DNA of 64,000 nt, taken from contig JANRJL010000045.1 of the NCBI GenBank assembly GCA_033763995.1, positions 1 to 64,000 of the forward strand, in the 5' to 3' direction. Each line of letters starts with the position of its first letter. Position 1 is the stretch's first letter. Position numbers and translations under genes: made by a program. The notes below the pieces were generated by a model. It was not told the origin of the DNA and ran no database searches. It saw nothing but the letters and a program-made list of their open reading frames with translations. Shown here in pieces: positions 1-8,967 of the stretch. The stretch is from GCA-2737725 sp033763995 (GTDB lineage Bacteria > Pseudomonadota > Alphaproteobacteria > Rhodospirillales > Rhodospirillaceae).

Positions 1-341
1 GCGTGACCGGCCCCACGAGACGGCTGAACGCCGCAACACCAGAATAACTGCCCTACCGCGATAGTTCATTACCTTCCGCACAACGTCCGAGAGGCAGACA
101 ATGACCAAGTTCGTCCCTTCTGCTACTTAGTCAGACCTTCCCTAGATTTACGCGCCCCGAATTTGACCATGCCGTACTGCGTCGATTTGGCAGTGTGTGG
201 TCTTGTGGCAACAGGCTGACGCTTATGTAACCCTAATGAAGGTGCCGAGCGGCTAATATTATGTTTGCCCTGTCATCGCCTCTGGTGCCCTTTTCCACGC
301 CAGTTGTCGGACGCATGCGTATTGAATTGTAATTTGGCCGA
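1..341. other. Upstream region of the T2SS operon, no gene seen
   Basis: No open reading frame with recognisable protein character was found on either strand, and no convincing terminator or RNA gene. It lies immediately before gspK and presumably carries the promoter of the operon, but I could not pick a -35/-10 pair with confidence. There is also no clear Shine-Dalgarno sequence ahead of the gspK ATG. Confidence 0.4.
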
Positions 342-1514
342 ATGATTGCCAGCAGAATCACACAAAGAGGCTTCGTGTTACCGCTGACGTTATTCGTCTT
401 GGCGGCGATCGGACTTGTCGTGTTGGCTGTCAATGAGTGGGTATCCAAGGCCACGGAAAATGCGCTCATTCTGAAACAGCGCGCCGATTTCGATCTCGCG
501 ATTGCCAATGTTCAGAACGAGATCGCCTATGTTCTTGGGACTAGCCCGTTGACATTTCGTGGGCTCGAGGTAGGGCGCTTTCTCGAGACCTTTGACCGCG
601 CTGATCCAATGTTGGCAATGACAGCCGAGTTTCGGTCGGACCGCTACATTCGGCTGGATGGAACCTCCTATGTCATGGAGAGCCAGCCGAACATCGTCGT
701 TCGGCTTTATGACGGCCGTGGTTTGATCAACCTCAACACCGTTGCGCAACCTTATGTTCGGCGCATGCTGGGGCTTTTCGGCCTATCTGAGCCCGCGCGC
801 AATAGCCTTGTGGACTCACTGGAAGACTATACGGATCGTGACGACCTGACCCGCATCTCGGGCGCGGAAGTCCAGGACTATACGCGGTTGGGAATGCCGC
901 CGCCCGCAAATACATGGCTCATGAACCCTCTTGAAACGCAATACGTCATGGGGTGGGACAAAGTGCACCAACTATGGCGCCGCGACGCGGTTGAACCATT
1001 GATCACGACGTGCACGACAACAGGGTTCAATCCCAACACCGCCTCTCGCGACGCCATCCTCAGTACTTTCCCAGGAATCGACGAGCCGAGTGTGCAAGAG
1101 GTTCTCAAGCGCCGCGCCGAAAGGCCATTTCGAAACATCCGGGAATTTGCGGCCGTCGCCAACACGATAGCGCGCGAAGAGCCGTTCTTCTTCACGTTTG
1201 CGCCGGGCTCGTGCATTATCATCGAGGTGAGCCAAAAGCAGGCCGACTTTCGCAGCCGCTTTTCCTTCACGATCGAGAGCGCTAATAGCAAGTCTAAACC
1301 ATGGCGGATCGACTATGCCTTTCCAGTTCCCTCTCAGCCTGAAGCCGCTCTTCCAGAACTTGACGAGCCAGAATTTGACGATCCAAAAGCTCGCCTCGAG
1401 GCGATTTTCCCAACCCCCGACACTGTGGACAAGTACCAGCGGCCAGACGCAGAAGCTGAACGCCAAGGGGCGCCGCAATCTGGTCGTCCTGAGTCGGTCG
1501 TTAATGCGCCATAG
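342..1514 (+). CDS. gspK: Type II secretion minor pseudopilin GspK
   Basis: Large minor pseudopilin thought to cap the T2SS pseudopilus with GspI and GspJ in the inner membrane and periplasm. The N terminus is a prepilin signal: Arg9-Gly10 then Phe11 begins a hydrophobic helix (about residues 11-32). The usual Glu at +5 is absent, which is typical of GspK. The 390-aa length and the central segment 'LINLNT' followed by a helix-hairpin-helix-like region fit the GspK family. It is the first gene of the K-L-M-C-D run and its 3' end overlaps gspL by about 11 bases. Cleavage would need a prepilin peptidase; a candidate is at 41324-41824. Confidence 0.88.
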   Translation: MIASRITQRGFVLPLTLFVLAAIGLVVLAVNEWVSKATENALILKQRADFDLAIANVQNEIAYVLGTSPLTFRGLEVGRFLETFDRADPMLAMTAEFRSDRYIRLDGTSYVMESQPNIVVRLYDGRGLINLNTVAQPYVRRMLGLFGLSEPARNSLVDSLEDYTDRDDLTRISGAEVQDYTRLGMPPPANTWLMNPLETQYVMGWDKVHQLWRRDAVEPLITTCTTTGFNPNTASRDAILSTFPGIDEPSVQEVLKRRAERPFRNIREFAAVANTIAREEPFFFTFAPGSCIIIEVSQKQADFRSRFSFTIESANSKSKPWRIDYAFPVPSQPEAALPELDEPEFDDPKARLEAIFPTPDTVDKYQRPDAEAERQGAPQSGRPESVVNAP

Positions 1515-2454
1515 TATGTTCTCAGTCCCCGAGGGCGTGCCGGAGGGAAAACGTCGCTCTGCGCTTGAACTTCAAGCTGGGAAGGTCTTTGCGTTTACCG
1601 AGCCAGCGATCTCGCCGATCTGGAGGCGCCACGAGGCATCGGTTTATGCCTGGGATCGGGCGCGGATGGCCGAAGCGCTAGAGGCCGCTGGATTGCCTGC
1701 AAACACCCAGGTCGTGCCCGAAACATTGATGCGCGAGCGCGGAACCGACGGTTTCCGACTGGTGCGAATGCTCGAAGGCTTTGAGGGGCAGTATTGGGTC
1801 GACGGTTTTCCGAGAGTTACGCGTTGGTGGTCCAAGCTGCCAACAGCGCTTGAATGGTCGACCTTTGGTCGGTCGACCGGCGCAGGCTATTCATTGGAGG
1901 CGCCGCCGCCGCCGGTGGTGGATGTTCCGTTGATCGAACGACCCTGGACGGAGAGCGATTTTTCCCTGAACGATTGGAAAGCGATGCTGCGGACCCGCCG
2001 GGCCGCCGAAATCGCGGCTGTCATCGTTGTCTGTCCGTTTGTGTTCCTTGGGGCCCAAATTGCCGCCGTTTCGATTGCGAAGAGTTCGATTGACCAAGAG
2101 CTGGAATCACTCAAATCCGCCAATCAAAAGGTGCGCCAAGAACGCGCCGAGGCGATGGAGAACCTTGACGCTATTTGGGACCTCGCTCGTCTGGACGAAT
2201 ATCCGACCCAAGCATCTGCCTTGCAATCTGCCGTCGAGATGCTGCAGGCAACGGGCGACCTCAAGATCATGTCATGGAATTATGATCGTGGTGCGCTAGA
2301 GATTATTTTGCAAGGCGAAGGGAGCCCTGATCCGACTGCGTTTATCAAGCTGTTCGAGCGCGCATCAATGTTTGAAAACGTCAGCGGCACTTTCGTCGGC
2401 CCCGAGCGCAATCTCCAATTGCGGATGACGTTAACCAAGCGTGAAAAGCAATGA
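1504..2454 (+). CDS. gspL: Type II secretion inner-membrane protein GspL-like
   Basis: Likely bitopic inner-membrane T2SS component that links the cytosolic ATPase GspE to GspM. The start was placed at ATG 1504 (alternative ATG 1516), because the open frame reaches further upstream but would then lie inside gspK. The protein of about 316 aa has a cytosolic N-terminal part, one transmembrane segment at about residues 167-190, then a coiled-coil-like stretch and a small periplasmic ferredoxin-like domain. It is shorter than classical GspL (about 400 aa), so the actin-like cytosolic domain is reduced. Assignment rests on topology and position between gspK and gspM more than on sequence motifs. 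Confidence 0.7.
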   Translation: MRHSMFSVPEGVPEGKRRSALELQAGKVFAFTEPAISPIWRRHEASVYAWDRARMAEALEAAGLPANTQVVPETLMRERGTDGFRLVRMLEGFEGQYWVDGFPRVTRWWSKLPTALEWSTFGRSTGAGYSLEAPPPPVVDVPLIERPWTESDFSLNDWKAMLRTRRAAEIAAVIVVCPFVFLGAQIAAVSIAKSSIDQELESLKSANQKVRQERAEAMENLDAIWDLARLDEYPTQASALQSAVEMLQATGDLKIMSWNYDRGALEIILQGEGSPDPTAFIKLFERASMFENVSGTFVGPERNLQLRMTLTKREKQ

Positions 2455-3083
2455 GCATTCATGCGAGCAAATCGCTTACTGGAGCAATTGAAAGCGCCAG
2501 CAATTGGTTGGGCAGCCAGCTCAGTCAGTCCAATCGTGCGCCGCTTGTCCTTGGCGCGCTTATCGCCTTGATCGTGGTGATGGGTTTAAGCGCGGTGGCG
2601 GGTCTCTCAAACGGCGCGATCAAGGGATTGCGTGCCTCGCAACAGGAACTTTCGCGACTAAAGCAAGAACTTGCCAGCGGATACTGGAGTGAACGCAAAC
2701 AGGCAAGCGCCACATTGCGGTTTCAATTAAGAGAGAGGTTATGGACTGCAGAGACGGCGGGACTGGCGGAGGCCAGTTTGGAGAGGTGGTTGCGCGAACG
2801 GCTCGAAGGCAAGGGCGTGCGAGTTGACTCCATTCGCGTGCAACGCACACCTATATCTGCGGCGAGCGACTCTTCGGATCCGTCGGCTCTCGAAAATGTT
2901 CAGCGAATGACTGCAAAGGTCATAATGCCGTTGGAATTGGAGGTTCTTTTCGAACTCTTGGATGCCGTGAGCACGTCGGACAAGATTATGGTGGTTGACC
3001 GTCTTATCATCCGCACCGGAAGGAATTCTTTGGTGGAGATGGATGTATCCACCTTTGTCTATCTTTCTGCCGCACAGGATTAG
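2451..3083 (+). CDS. gspM: Type II secretion inner-membrane protein GspM-like
   Basis: The start codon overlaps the gspL stop as ATGA, so the two are translationally coupled. The 210-aa protein has a short cytosolic N terminus, a single transmembrane helix at about residues 27-48, an Arg/Gln/Leu-rich coiled-coil segment, and a C-terminal alpha/beta domain. This is the GspM/PilO architecture. In T2SS, GspM pairs with GspL to form the inner-membrane platform around GspF and GspE. No catalytic motif is expected. The call is by topology and synteny. Confidence 0.68.
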   Translation: MSIHASKSLTGAIESASNWLGSQLSQSNRAPLVLGALIALIVVMGLSAVAGLSNGAIKGLRASQQELSRLKQELASGYWSERKQASATLRFQLRERLWTAETAGLAEASLERWLRERLEGKGVRVDSIRVQRTPISAASDSSDPSALENVQRMTAKVIMPLELEVLFELLDAVSTSDKIMVVDRLIIRTGRNSLVEMDVSTFVYLSAAQD

Positions 3084-3088
3084 TTGAC

Positions 3089-3577
3089 ATGTTGTCGCGA
3101 TTCGAAGGCTTGGTTGTGATCGCCCAGGGTTATGCCCAACACGCGGCGTTTGTTACGTTGATGGCCGCGGGCGGCGCGGCGTTTGGCGTGCTGCGTGTCG
3201 CATCAAGCGCGCAATTGGCGCCGCTTGCTGACCGGTGGACGTTGCCGAAATATCAGTCTGAGCAATCTGCGACTCTTGATCCCGAGGTTTTGTTGTCACG
3301 CTTCTGGAGTGAGCAGCCACTCGCGCCGAGAAAAAAGGCTGGCCCGGTTGAGACCCCACCGCCCGCCAAGCCGTGGCAGTTTCTTGGTACGATTGACGAA
3401 GGCGGCAAGAAGTATGCGGTTATTGAAATCGAGGGCAAGTCCATTCGGCAGGTTGTGATTGGTGGCCAGCTGCCGAATGGCGCGGTCGTCACGCAAATCG
3501 CCGATGGCGAAATGGTTTTCAATCGAGAGGGCGCCGACCAAACGGTACGCCTGTTTGTGGAGAGTAAATCAGAATGA
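3089..3577 (+). CDS. gspC: Type II secretion GspC/PilP-like protein
   Basis: A 162-aa bitopic protein with a transmembrane segment at about residues 17-38, a Pro-rich linker (about 95-112), and a C-terminal beta-rich domain. That domain contains 'WQFLGTID' and 'IGGQLPNGAVVTQI', which resembles the homology region of GspC and PilP that contacts the N0 domain of the secretin. There is no PDZ or coiled coil after it, so it is a minimal GspC. Its stop overlaps the secretin gene start as ATGA. It could equally be named GspP/GspN-like; the role (inner-membrane link to the secretin) is inferred from the domain and position. Confidence 0.65.
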   Translation: MLSRFEGLVVIAQGYAQHAAFVTLMAAGGAAFGVLRVASSAQLAPLADRWTLPKYQSEQSATLDPEVLLSRFWSEQPLAPRKKAGPVETPPPAKPWQFLGTIDEGGKKYAVIEIEGKSIRQVVIGGQLPNGAVVTQIADGEMVFNREGADQTVRLFVESKSE

Positions 3578-5715
3578 CGACACCCCAACAATTTCTAACG
3601 GGAAGCGCGGCACAAGAGCGCCGTACGTTTCGGCGCGCGCTGATGATCGGTGCTGGCATGGCGCCGCTCTTTGCAGGTTGCGAGACGCCGGGACCGTTGC
3701 CTTTTCCGGAGGCACTGAAGATCGAAAAGCGCGAGAGCGCCAACCAACCAGGATTGATGTTGGAACCAGATACAGCCGGCCGGCGTGACAAGCTGACCCA
3801 GGAGCCTTTGATTTCGACGCCACTAGGCCGGACCATCGCCGAACCACTTTCGTCTTCTGCGCCGCCAAAGTTGACGGGGGAGAAGCTCAGCGTCAATTTT
3901 GAGGGTATTCGTCTCCCTGCGTTTGTGAACACGGTGTTCGGGGAAATGTTGAATGTCACGTTCGAGATTGACAGCGCGATTCAGAAGCGCGAGCAGCTCG
4001 TTACTTTGCGTACCGCGGAGTCATTGGATCCAAACCAGTTTCTCAGGTTGACGCAACAAGTTCTCTCCAACTACGGAATCGCAGTTGTCTATCAAAATGA
4101 TGTATTCCGAATCGTTGACAGCGCAACACTGCAACAGGATATCCCGCGTATCATTCGATCTCGGTCGCTTCCGAGCATTAGCGATGACATGCGGCCGATT
4201 TTCTATTACGTGCCGCTGACGGCGATTTCAGCGGGTTTGATGCAACAGTGGCTTTCGCAGTCGTTGAAAGACCGTCTCCAATACCAAACGCTCCCCTTGG
4301 CAAATGGCCTATTGCTACTCGGTAAACGTGATGATGTTCAAGCTGCGCAAGAGACAATCGCCGTGCTTGACCAGCCAGCGCTGGCGGGGGCGCGCAGCCG
4401 GCGCATCTCGCCTGCGTTCTGGAGTGCGGACAAGTTCGCGACTCAATTGCAAGAGGTTTTGACTGCTGAAGGCTACCAGGTCACGGTCGGTGGCAATGCA
4501 AATAGTTCCATCAAAATCGTGCCGATCCGCGCCCTCAACATTCTGATCATATTTTGTCCCGACGAGGCAGTGATTGACCACGTTGTCACTTGGGCAGAAG
4601 AGCTCGATAAGCCCGGCCAAACTATCGATACGAAGGGCATCTTCTATCATCCGGTCTTTAACACCAAGGCATCGGACATCGCTGCGATTATTGGCCAGTT
4701 CCTGGGCGCGCCCGCCTCGGCTGGCGGCGCGCTCGCATCGAGCCAAATGACAACCCCCCAAACTCTTGGGGCGGGTGGCGCCGTCGCCGATCAGCGATCA
4801 ACGACGACCCCGACCGCTTCGGCCGGCATTGTGGTCGATGAGGGGCGCAACGCATTGATTTTTCAGGGCACTGCGGAAGAGTATGCGCAGCTCAGAGTGC
4901 TGGTCGAGCAAATGGATCGTGCGCCATTGGAGGTCCTAATCGAGGCGACGGTCGCCGAAGTAACCTTGAAGCAGGGCGAATCACTCGGCTTGGTTCTAAA
5001 CTTTGATGACGGCGCTGCCGCAGCGGCATCTCGTTCAACAATAAAATCAGATAGTGGCCTATTGATCAACTTGATCAGGGATCGCGGTCAATTCAACGCG
5101 AACATTAAGGCACTCGCGGACAAGAGTCGCGTCAACATTCTTTCAACTCCACGCGTGGTGGCAAGTAGCGGCAAGGCAGCTTCGATCAACATCGGGACGC
5201 AGGTGCCGATTATCACGACTCAACAAACCTCGCCACTTGGGCAGGTCGGCGGCACAAGCGCGCTGCTGCAGGACATTCAGTATCGGAATACGGGTGTCAA
5301 TCTCATTATTAACCCGACCATCAATTCAAACCGTCGTGTCGAACTCCAAATCCAACAGGAAGTAAGCGAGGCGCAGGTCAACAACGTTTCGAGCGTACAA
5401 AGCCCCTTGATCTTGACGCGCAGCATAAATACATCACTCTCGCTTGATGACGCAGAAACGGTGCTTCTGGGCGGACTTATATCCGAGAATATCAGCAACT
5501 CCGAAAACGGGATTCCATATTTGAAAGACATTCCAATGCTCGGCAACCTCTTCAAATCGACTTCGACGGGTCGCAATAGGACGGAACTCATTGTCTTGCT
5601 AACCCCTTACATTATCGAGAGCGCCGAGACGTCCCGAGCCATACGTGATGCCTTTCGCGACAAGTTGACAGCGTTCAAGCCCGAACAAGACTCAACCATG
5701 CCGGCACCACAGTGA
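3574..5715 (+). CDS. gspD: Type II secretion outer-membrane secretin GspD, predicted lipoprotein
   Basis: Forms the outer-membrane channel of the T2SS. The N0 domain begins near residue 106, is followed by repeated KH-like N domains, and leads to the C-terminal secretin domain (about 430-690). That domain carries the hallmark 'GTQVPI' stretch and the late 'DIPMLGNLF ... RTELIVLLTP' region. The N terminus is unusual: a twin-Arg-rich stretch (about residues 16-21), a hydrophobic segment, then a lipobox 'LFAGC' with Cys36. Lipidated secretins such as HxcQ of Pseudomonas are known to reach the outer membrane without a separate pilotin, and no pilotin gene was seen here. The start overlaps gspC by 4 bases. 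Confidence 0.93.
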   Translation: MTTPQQFLTGSAAQERRTFRRALMIGAGMAPLFAGCETPGPLPFPEALKIEKRESANQPGLMLEPDTAGRRDKLTQEPLISTPLGRTIAEPLSSSAPPKLTGEKLSVNFEGIRLPAFVNTVFGEMLNVTFEIDSAIQKREQLVTLRTAESLDPNQFLRLTQQVLSNYGIAVVYQNDVFRIVDSATLQQDIPRIIRSRSLPSISDDMRPIFYYVPLTAISAGLMQQWLSQSLKDRLQYQTLPLANGLLLLGKRDDVQAAQETIAVLDQPALAGARSRRISPAFWSADKFATQLQEVLTAEGYQVTVGGNANSSIKIVPIRALNILIIFCPDEAVIDHVVTWAEELDKPGQTIDTKGIFYHPVFNTKASDIAAIIGQFLGAPASAGGALASSQMTTPQTLGAGGAVADQRSTTTPTASAGIVVDEGRNALIFQGTAEEYAQLRVLVEQMDRAPLEVLIEATVAEVTLKQGESLGLVLNFDDGAAAAASRSTIKSDSGLLINLIRDRGQFNANIKALADKSRVNILSTPRVVASSGKAASINIGTQVPIITTQQTSPLGQVGGTSALLQDIQYRNTGVNLIINPTINSNRRVELQIQQEVSEAQVNNVSSVQSPLILTRSINTSLSLDDAETVLLGGLISENISNSENGIPYLKDIPMLGNLFKSTSTGRNRTELIVLLTPYIIESAETSRAIRDAFRDKLTAFKPEQDSTMPAPQ

Positions 5716-5788
5716 TGAGGTTACGTCGTGGCCGCGTCCCGTCGACCCAAAGCGACAACTGCGGGCATTGAGTGAGGAATTGTTGCTT

Positions 5789-6553
5789 ATGCGATTGCTC
5801 CCTATCACTTGGAGACTGGGGATTATGTTGTCAGGATTGACGCTCATTGGCTGTGCCAATGTGACGTCTTTGAGTGTAAATACAGATGCGCCTAAATGCT
5901 CTGGCGCTGGTTTCGGGCTCAGCGCCGCGCCGACAGCGGCGACCCAGGCGCTTCGCCAGGAGTTGGTGGATGCTGACGCATTAACCTTAGACGCCCTGTT
6001 GGACGACGTCGCCGCAGGTAAGGCAGCGGCGGTTGCTGAACTTGGGCTGCGTTATGCAAATGGCAGGGATCTGCCGCAGGACGCGAAGCGCTCGGTGGAA
6101 TTGTTCGCCTACTTGGCGGAGATCGGCAATCCGCTCGGACAGTATTTTCTGGCCGTTGCGTATCTGAACGGCGCTGGCGTCGAGAGGAATGATACAAAGG
6201 CAATATGGCTTCTAGAGGAGTCGGCCAAGCAAGGTTACGACAACGCCCAGCATTGGCTCGGCCTTGCCATCGGCCAGGGCCGCGCGGGTATCAGCCCGAA
6301 CTGGTGCGCTGCCGTGCCGCTCTTCAAAGCTGCGGCAAACACTATCTCCGAAGCAGCTTTTGTTTTGGGCGCCCTCTACCACTCCGGTGATTTGGGCTAC
6401 GTCGATTACCCCGAAGCCGCCAAGTGGTATAGAAAAGCGATTAAGGCAGATATGAACATTAGGGCCCAGCTCGGCCTGCGTCAGATGATCGAAAATCATC
6501 TTATCGCCTGGCAGGAGGGTGATCCTGGTGAGCCTGCAAAGCCAAGAAACTAG
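5789..6553 (+). CDS. Sel1-repeat lipoprotein
   Basis: A hydrophobic leader ends in the lipobox 'LIGC' (Cys at about residue 22 from ATG 5789; an upstream in-frame TTG at 5768 is possible). After a low-complexity linker there are several Sel1-type TPR-like repeats of about 36 residues, with patterns such as 'LGLRYANG', 'LAVAYLNGAGV' and 'YPEAAKWYRKA'. Sel1 proteins act as periplasmic or membrane-anchored scaffolds. Its position 73 bases after gspD and before gspE suggests an accessory role in this secretion system (assembly or pilotin-like), but that is inference. Confidence 0.75.
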   Translation: MRLLPITWRLGIMLSGLTLIGCANVTSLSVNTDAPKCSGAGFGLSAAPTAATQALRQELVDADALTLDALLDDVAAGKAAAVAELGLRYANGRDLPQDAKRSVELFAYLAEIGNPLGQYFLAVAYLNGAGVERNDTKAIWLLEESAKQGYDNAQHWLGLAIGQGRAGISPNWCAAVPLFKAAANTISEAAFVLGALYHSGDLGYVDYPEAAKWYRKAIKADMNIRAQLGLRQMIENHLIAWQEGDPGEPAKPRN

Positions 6554-6652
6554 GGGTGGCCGAATATCGATAAGTCGTTGTAACGGATTTGCACTCTCAA
6601 GCCAGCGTGTTCCGCCGCGTCCGCAATGAGCGAATATTCGGATTCTTGCCTA

Positions 6653-6674
6653 AGTGAAGACCCGGGTCTTCACT
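6653..6674. repeat. 22-bp perfect palindrome
   Basis: AGTGAAGACCC is followed immediately by its exact reverse complement, with no spacer. It lies in the 283-base gap between the Sel1 lipoprotein gene and the HicB-like gene. There is no T-tract after it, so it is not a standard intrinsic terminator. It could be a protein-binding operator or an mRNA hairpin that separates the gspK-D part from the HicB/gspE part. Confidence 0.6.
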
Positions 6675-6836
6675 GTTGGTGTCGGCCATATCGTGGGCCA
6701 TGCGAAAGACTTGAGCACCCCGTGTCTTTTCTGTCAGAACCATCGTAAATGGGTTGCTAGTACCGCTAAACGCTTTGAAGAATAGAAGAAATTAGTCTAA
6801 CAGAATGCGGTCGAGTGGTACGGGCTAACAATTCGA

Positions 6837-7166
6837 ATGACAGACGTCCTTTACCCAATCGATATAGTGGAGGAGGAGCCGGGGAAGTTCCGAGCTTCGT
6901 GGGCTGACTTTCCGACAATTGCTTCGGGCCTCCATGCGGATGCGCAATCCGCGCTAAAGGCTCTTGTCGATATGTCCCTGGACCAGGTGGCTGAGGTGGT
7001 TGCGAAAGGCACCTATCCAGCCCCTTCGCCCGCGAACCATCGCCCGGTCGTTTCCTTCGGTGCTGCAATCCGACCAGAAATGACTTATCTCGCCAATATC
7101 ATCGGCATTTCTCGGGCTGCGACGACCACTTATTGCTGGACAAATAACATTGCTTACTTCGAATAA
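6837..7166 (+). CDS. Orphan HicB-like protein
   Basis: The first 60 or so residues follow the HicB antitoxin fold pattern: 'YPIDIVEEEPGKF' (a strand with an acidic turn), 'SWADFPTIASGLHAD' and a following helix with 'AL..LVDMSLDQVAEVV', then 'G.YPAPSP'. The C-terminal 45 residues do not show a clear ribbon-helix-helix or HTH domain. No HicA toxin gene is adjacent on either side. The 3' end overlaps the TTG start of gspE by 17 bases, so it is probably co-translated with it. It may be a domesticated regulator or a remnant. Confidence 0.55.
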   Translation: MTDVLYPIDIVEEEPGKFRASWADFPTIASGLHADAQSALKALVDMSLDQVAEVVAKGTYPAPSPANHRPVVSFGAAIRPEMTYLANIIGISRAATTTYCWTNNIAYFE

Positions 7167-8916
7167 GATACACGTCGCGCTCCAAGACGCCGCAACAACA
7201 GCGCCAAGTTCGCTGAGGCAGCAGCGTATCGGGCATATATTGCTCGAGCGTAATGCTATTAGCGAGAACGACCTGACCAAGGCACTCGCTTTCCAAGAGT
7301 CCTATCCCAGCCGCTTGGGCGCGATTCTCGTTCGGCTGGGCGCCGTGGCCGAGGAGATTGTGCTTGAGGCGCTGGCGGATCAGCTCGATCTGCGTCTTGC
7401 GAGTATTGAAAAACTTCCCCCGGATCCAGAAACATATGCTCGAGCTATCTTAGAATCCGGAGCGGATCCAGATTGGTGGTTCGACCAATCCGCGTTGCCC
7501 TGGGTCGATGAAAATGGGCTTTTAAATTGCATTACACGCGATCCTTTGAACCCGACGCTAGCGGAAACGTTTGAGCACCTTTTTGCAGGTCGTGACTTTC
7601 GTCTTTGGTTGGTGCGTTCGCGCGACCTGGAATTTCTTGTCGACACGGTTCGTCGTCACGTGGCTGGTGATGGGCGTGGCGACGATGATGCAGATGTCGC
7701 TTTGCTGCGCGAACTTGCGGAAGAAGCTCCGGTTGTCGAGCTAGTGTCAAATGCGCTGGCGCAGGCCGTGGGTGAGGGCGCGTCGGATATCCATGTCGAG
7801 CCGAGCGAGCATGAGTTCGAAATCCGATACCGAATTGACGGTGTGCTCCAAAGCCGCCTAGCTTTGCCTCGCGCTCGCTTTGATGCGGTGGCATCGCGAA
7901 TCAAGTTGGTATCTGGCATGGACATCGCCGAGCGGCGCTTGCCGCAGGATGGCCGAATAGCAACGCGCATTAGCGGCAAGGATCTCGACATCCGCGTGTC
8001 GTGCTTGCCCGGCGTTTGGGGCGAGTCCATCGTGATGCGCCTCTTGATGAAAGAGCAGAAAGACTTTTCGCTCGAACGAATCGGCATGACCACCGATCAC
8101 TTGGCGATGTTCTCAAGACTCGCAAATGAGCCACACGGCATCATTCTTGTCACCGGTCCAACGGGTTCCGGAAAATCCACCACGCTTAAGGCTACGCTTG
8201 ATTTTATCAAGGATGGCCGGCGCAAGATCATCACCGTCGAAGATCCGGTCGAGTATAACATCGCGGGGGTCACCCAAGTTCAGACGAAAACAGACATTGG
8301 CTACACATTTGCCCGCGCCCTTCGTTCGATTTTGCGCCAAGACCCCGATGTCATCATGATCGGTGAAATTCGCGACCTTGAGACGGCACAAATCGCGGTT
8401 CAAGCGTCTTTGACGGGGCACATGGTTTTCTCGACACTCCACACGAACGACTGTTTGAGCTCATTTACGCGCTTGGCAGATATGGGCGTGGAGCCCTTCT
8501 TGGTGGCCTCATCCGTGCGTTTAGTAATGGCGCAGCGTCTGGTTCGGCGGCTTTGTGATCATTGCCGCGTAACGGCAAAACCACCGCATGCTGTGGCGAT
8601 ACGATGCGAGTCTCTTAAAAGTGAGTTTCCCGATCTACTGCCTGCGCAGCCCCAGTGGTTCGAGGCCAAGGGCTGCAAGCTATGTCAAGGGACAGGTTAC
8701 CGCGGCCGGCTTGGAATCTATGAAATGGCAGCAATGACCGATGAGATCGCGGACCTGGTTATGAAGCAACGTCCCGCCAGTGAGCTCAGTATCGCCGCGC
8801 GGCGCCAGGGTTTTCGTGACCTCATGGAAGATGGTCTAGTCAAGGCCTGCCGTGGCGAAACGAGCGTCGACGAGGTCATGCGCGTTGCTGGCCAAATCGG
8901 CATTGACCAAGATTAA
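7150..8916 (+). CDS. gspE: Type II secretion ATPase GspE
   Basis: Cytosolic hexameric ATPase that powers pseudopilus assembly. The N-terminal GspE domain ('GHILLERNAISENDLTKAL') is followed by the secretion-ATPase core: Walker A 'GPTGSGKST' at about residues 336-344, an Asp box, a Walker B-like segment 'MIGEIRDLETA', and a His box 'STLHTND'. A zinc-binding tetracysteine motif is present (about Cys469/Cys472 and Cys509/Cys512), as in classical GspE. The likely start is TTG 7150, inside the HicB-like gene. It is separated from gspF by 13.5 kb of glycosylation genes, which is unusual. Confidence 0.93.
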   Translation: MLTSNKIHVALQDAATTAPSSLRQQRIGHILLERNAISENDLTKALAFQESYPSRLGAILVRLGAVAEEIVLEALADQLDLRLASIEKLPPDPETYARAILESGADPDWWFDQSALPWVDENGLLNCITRDPLNPTLAETFEHLFAGRDFRLWLVRSRDLEFLVDTVRRHVAGDGRGDDDADVALLRELAEEAPVVELVSNALAQAVGEGASDIHVEPSEHEFEIRYRIDGVLQSRLALPRARFDAVASRIKLVSGMDIAERRLPQDGRIATRISGKDLDIRVSCLPGVWGESIVMRLLMKEQKDFSLERIGMTTDHLAMFSRLANEPHGIILVTGPTGSGKSTTLKATLDFIKDGRRKIITVEDPVEYNIAGVTQVQTKTDIGYTFARALRSILRQDPDVIMIGEIRDLETAQIAVQASLTGHMVFSTLHTNDCLSSFTRLADMGVEPFLVASSVRLVMAQRLVRRLCDHCRVTAKPPHAVAIRCESLKSEFPDLLPAQPQWFEAKGCKLCQGTGYRGRLGIYEMAAMTDEIADLVMKQRPASELSIAARRQGFRDLMEDGLVKACRGETSVDEVMRVAGQIGIDQD

Positions 8917-8967
8917 CCGTTGCCCTCTATCTCAGTTTGCCCGCGCTTGCGTCGTGAATCAACGTCC

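Noticed and set aside
6554..7200. A HicAB toxin-antitoxin pair
   Set aside because: No HicA-sized frame with the conserved His is found next to the HicB-like gene on either strand.
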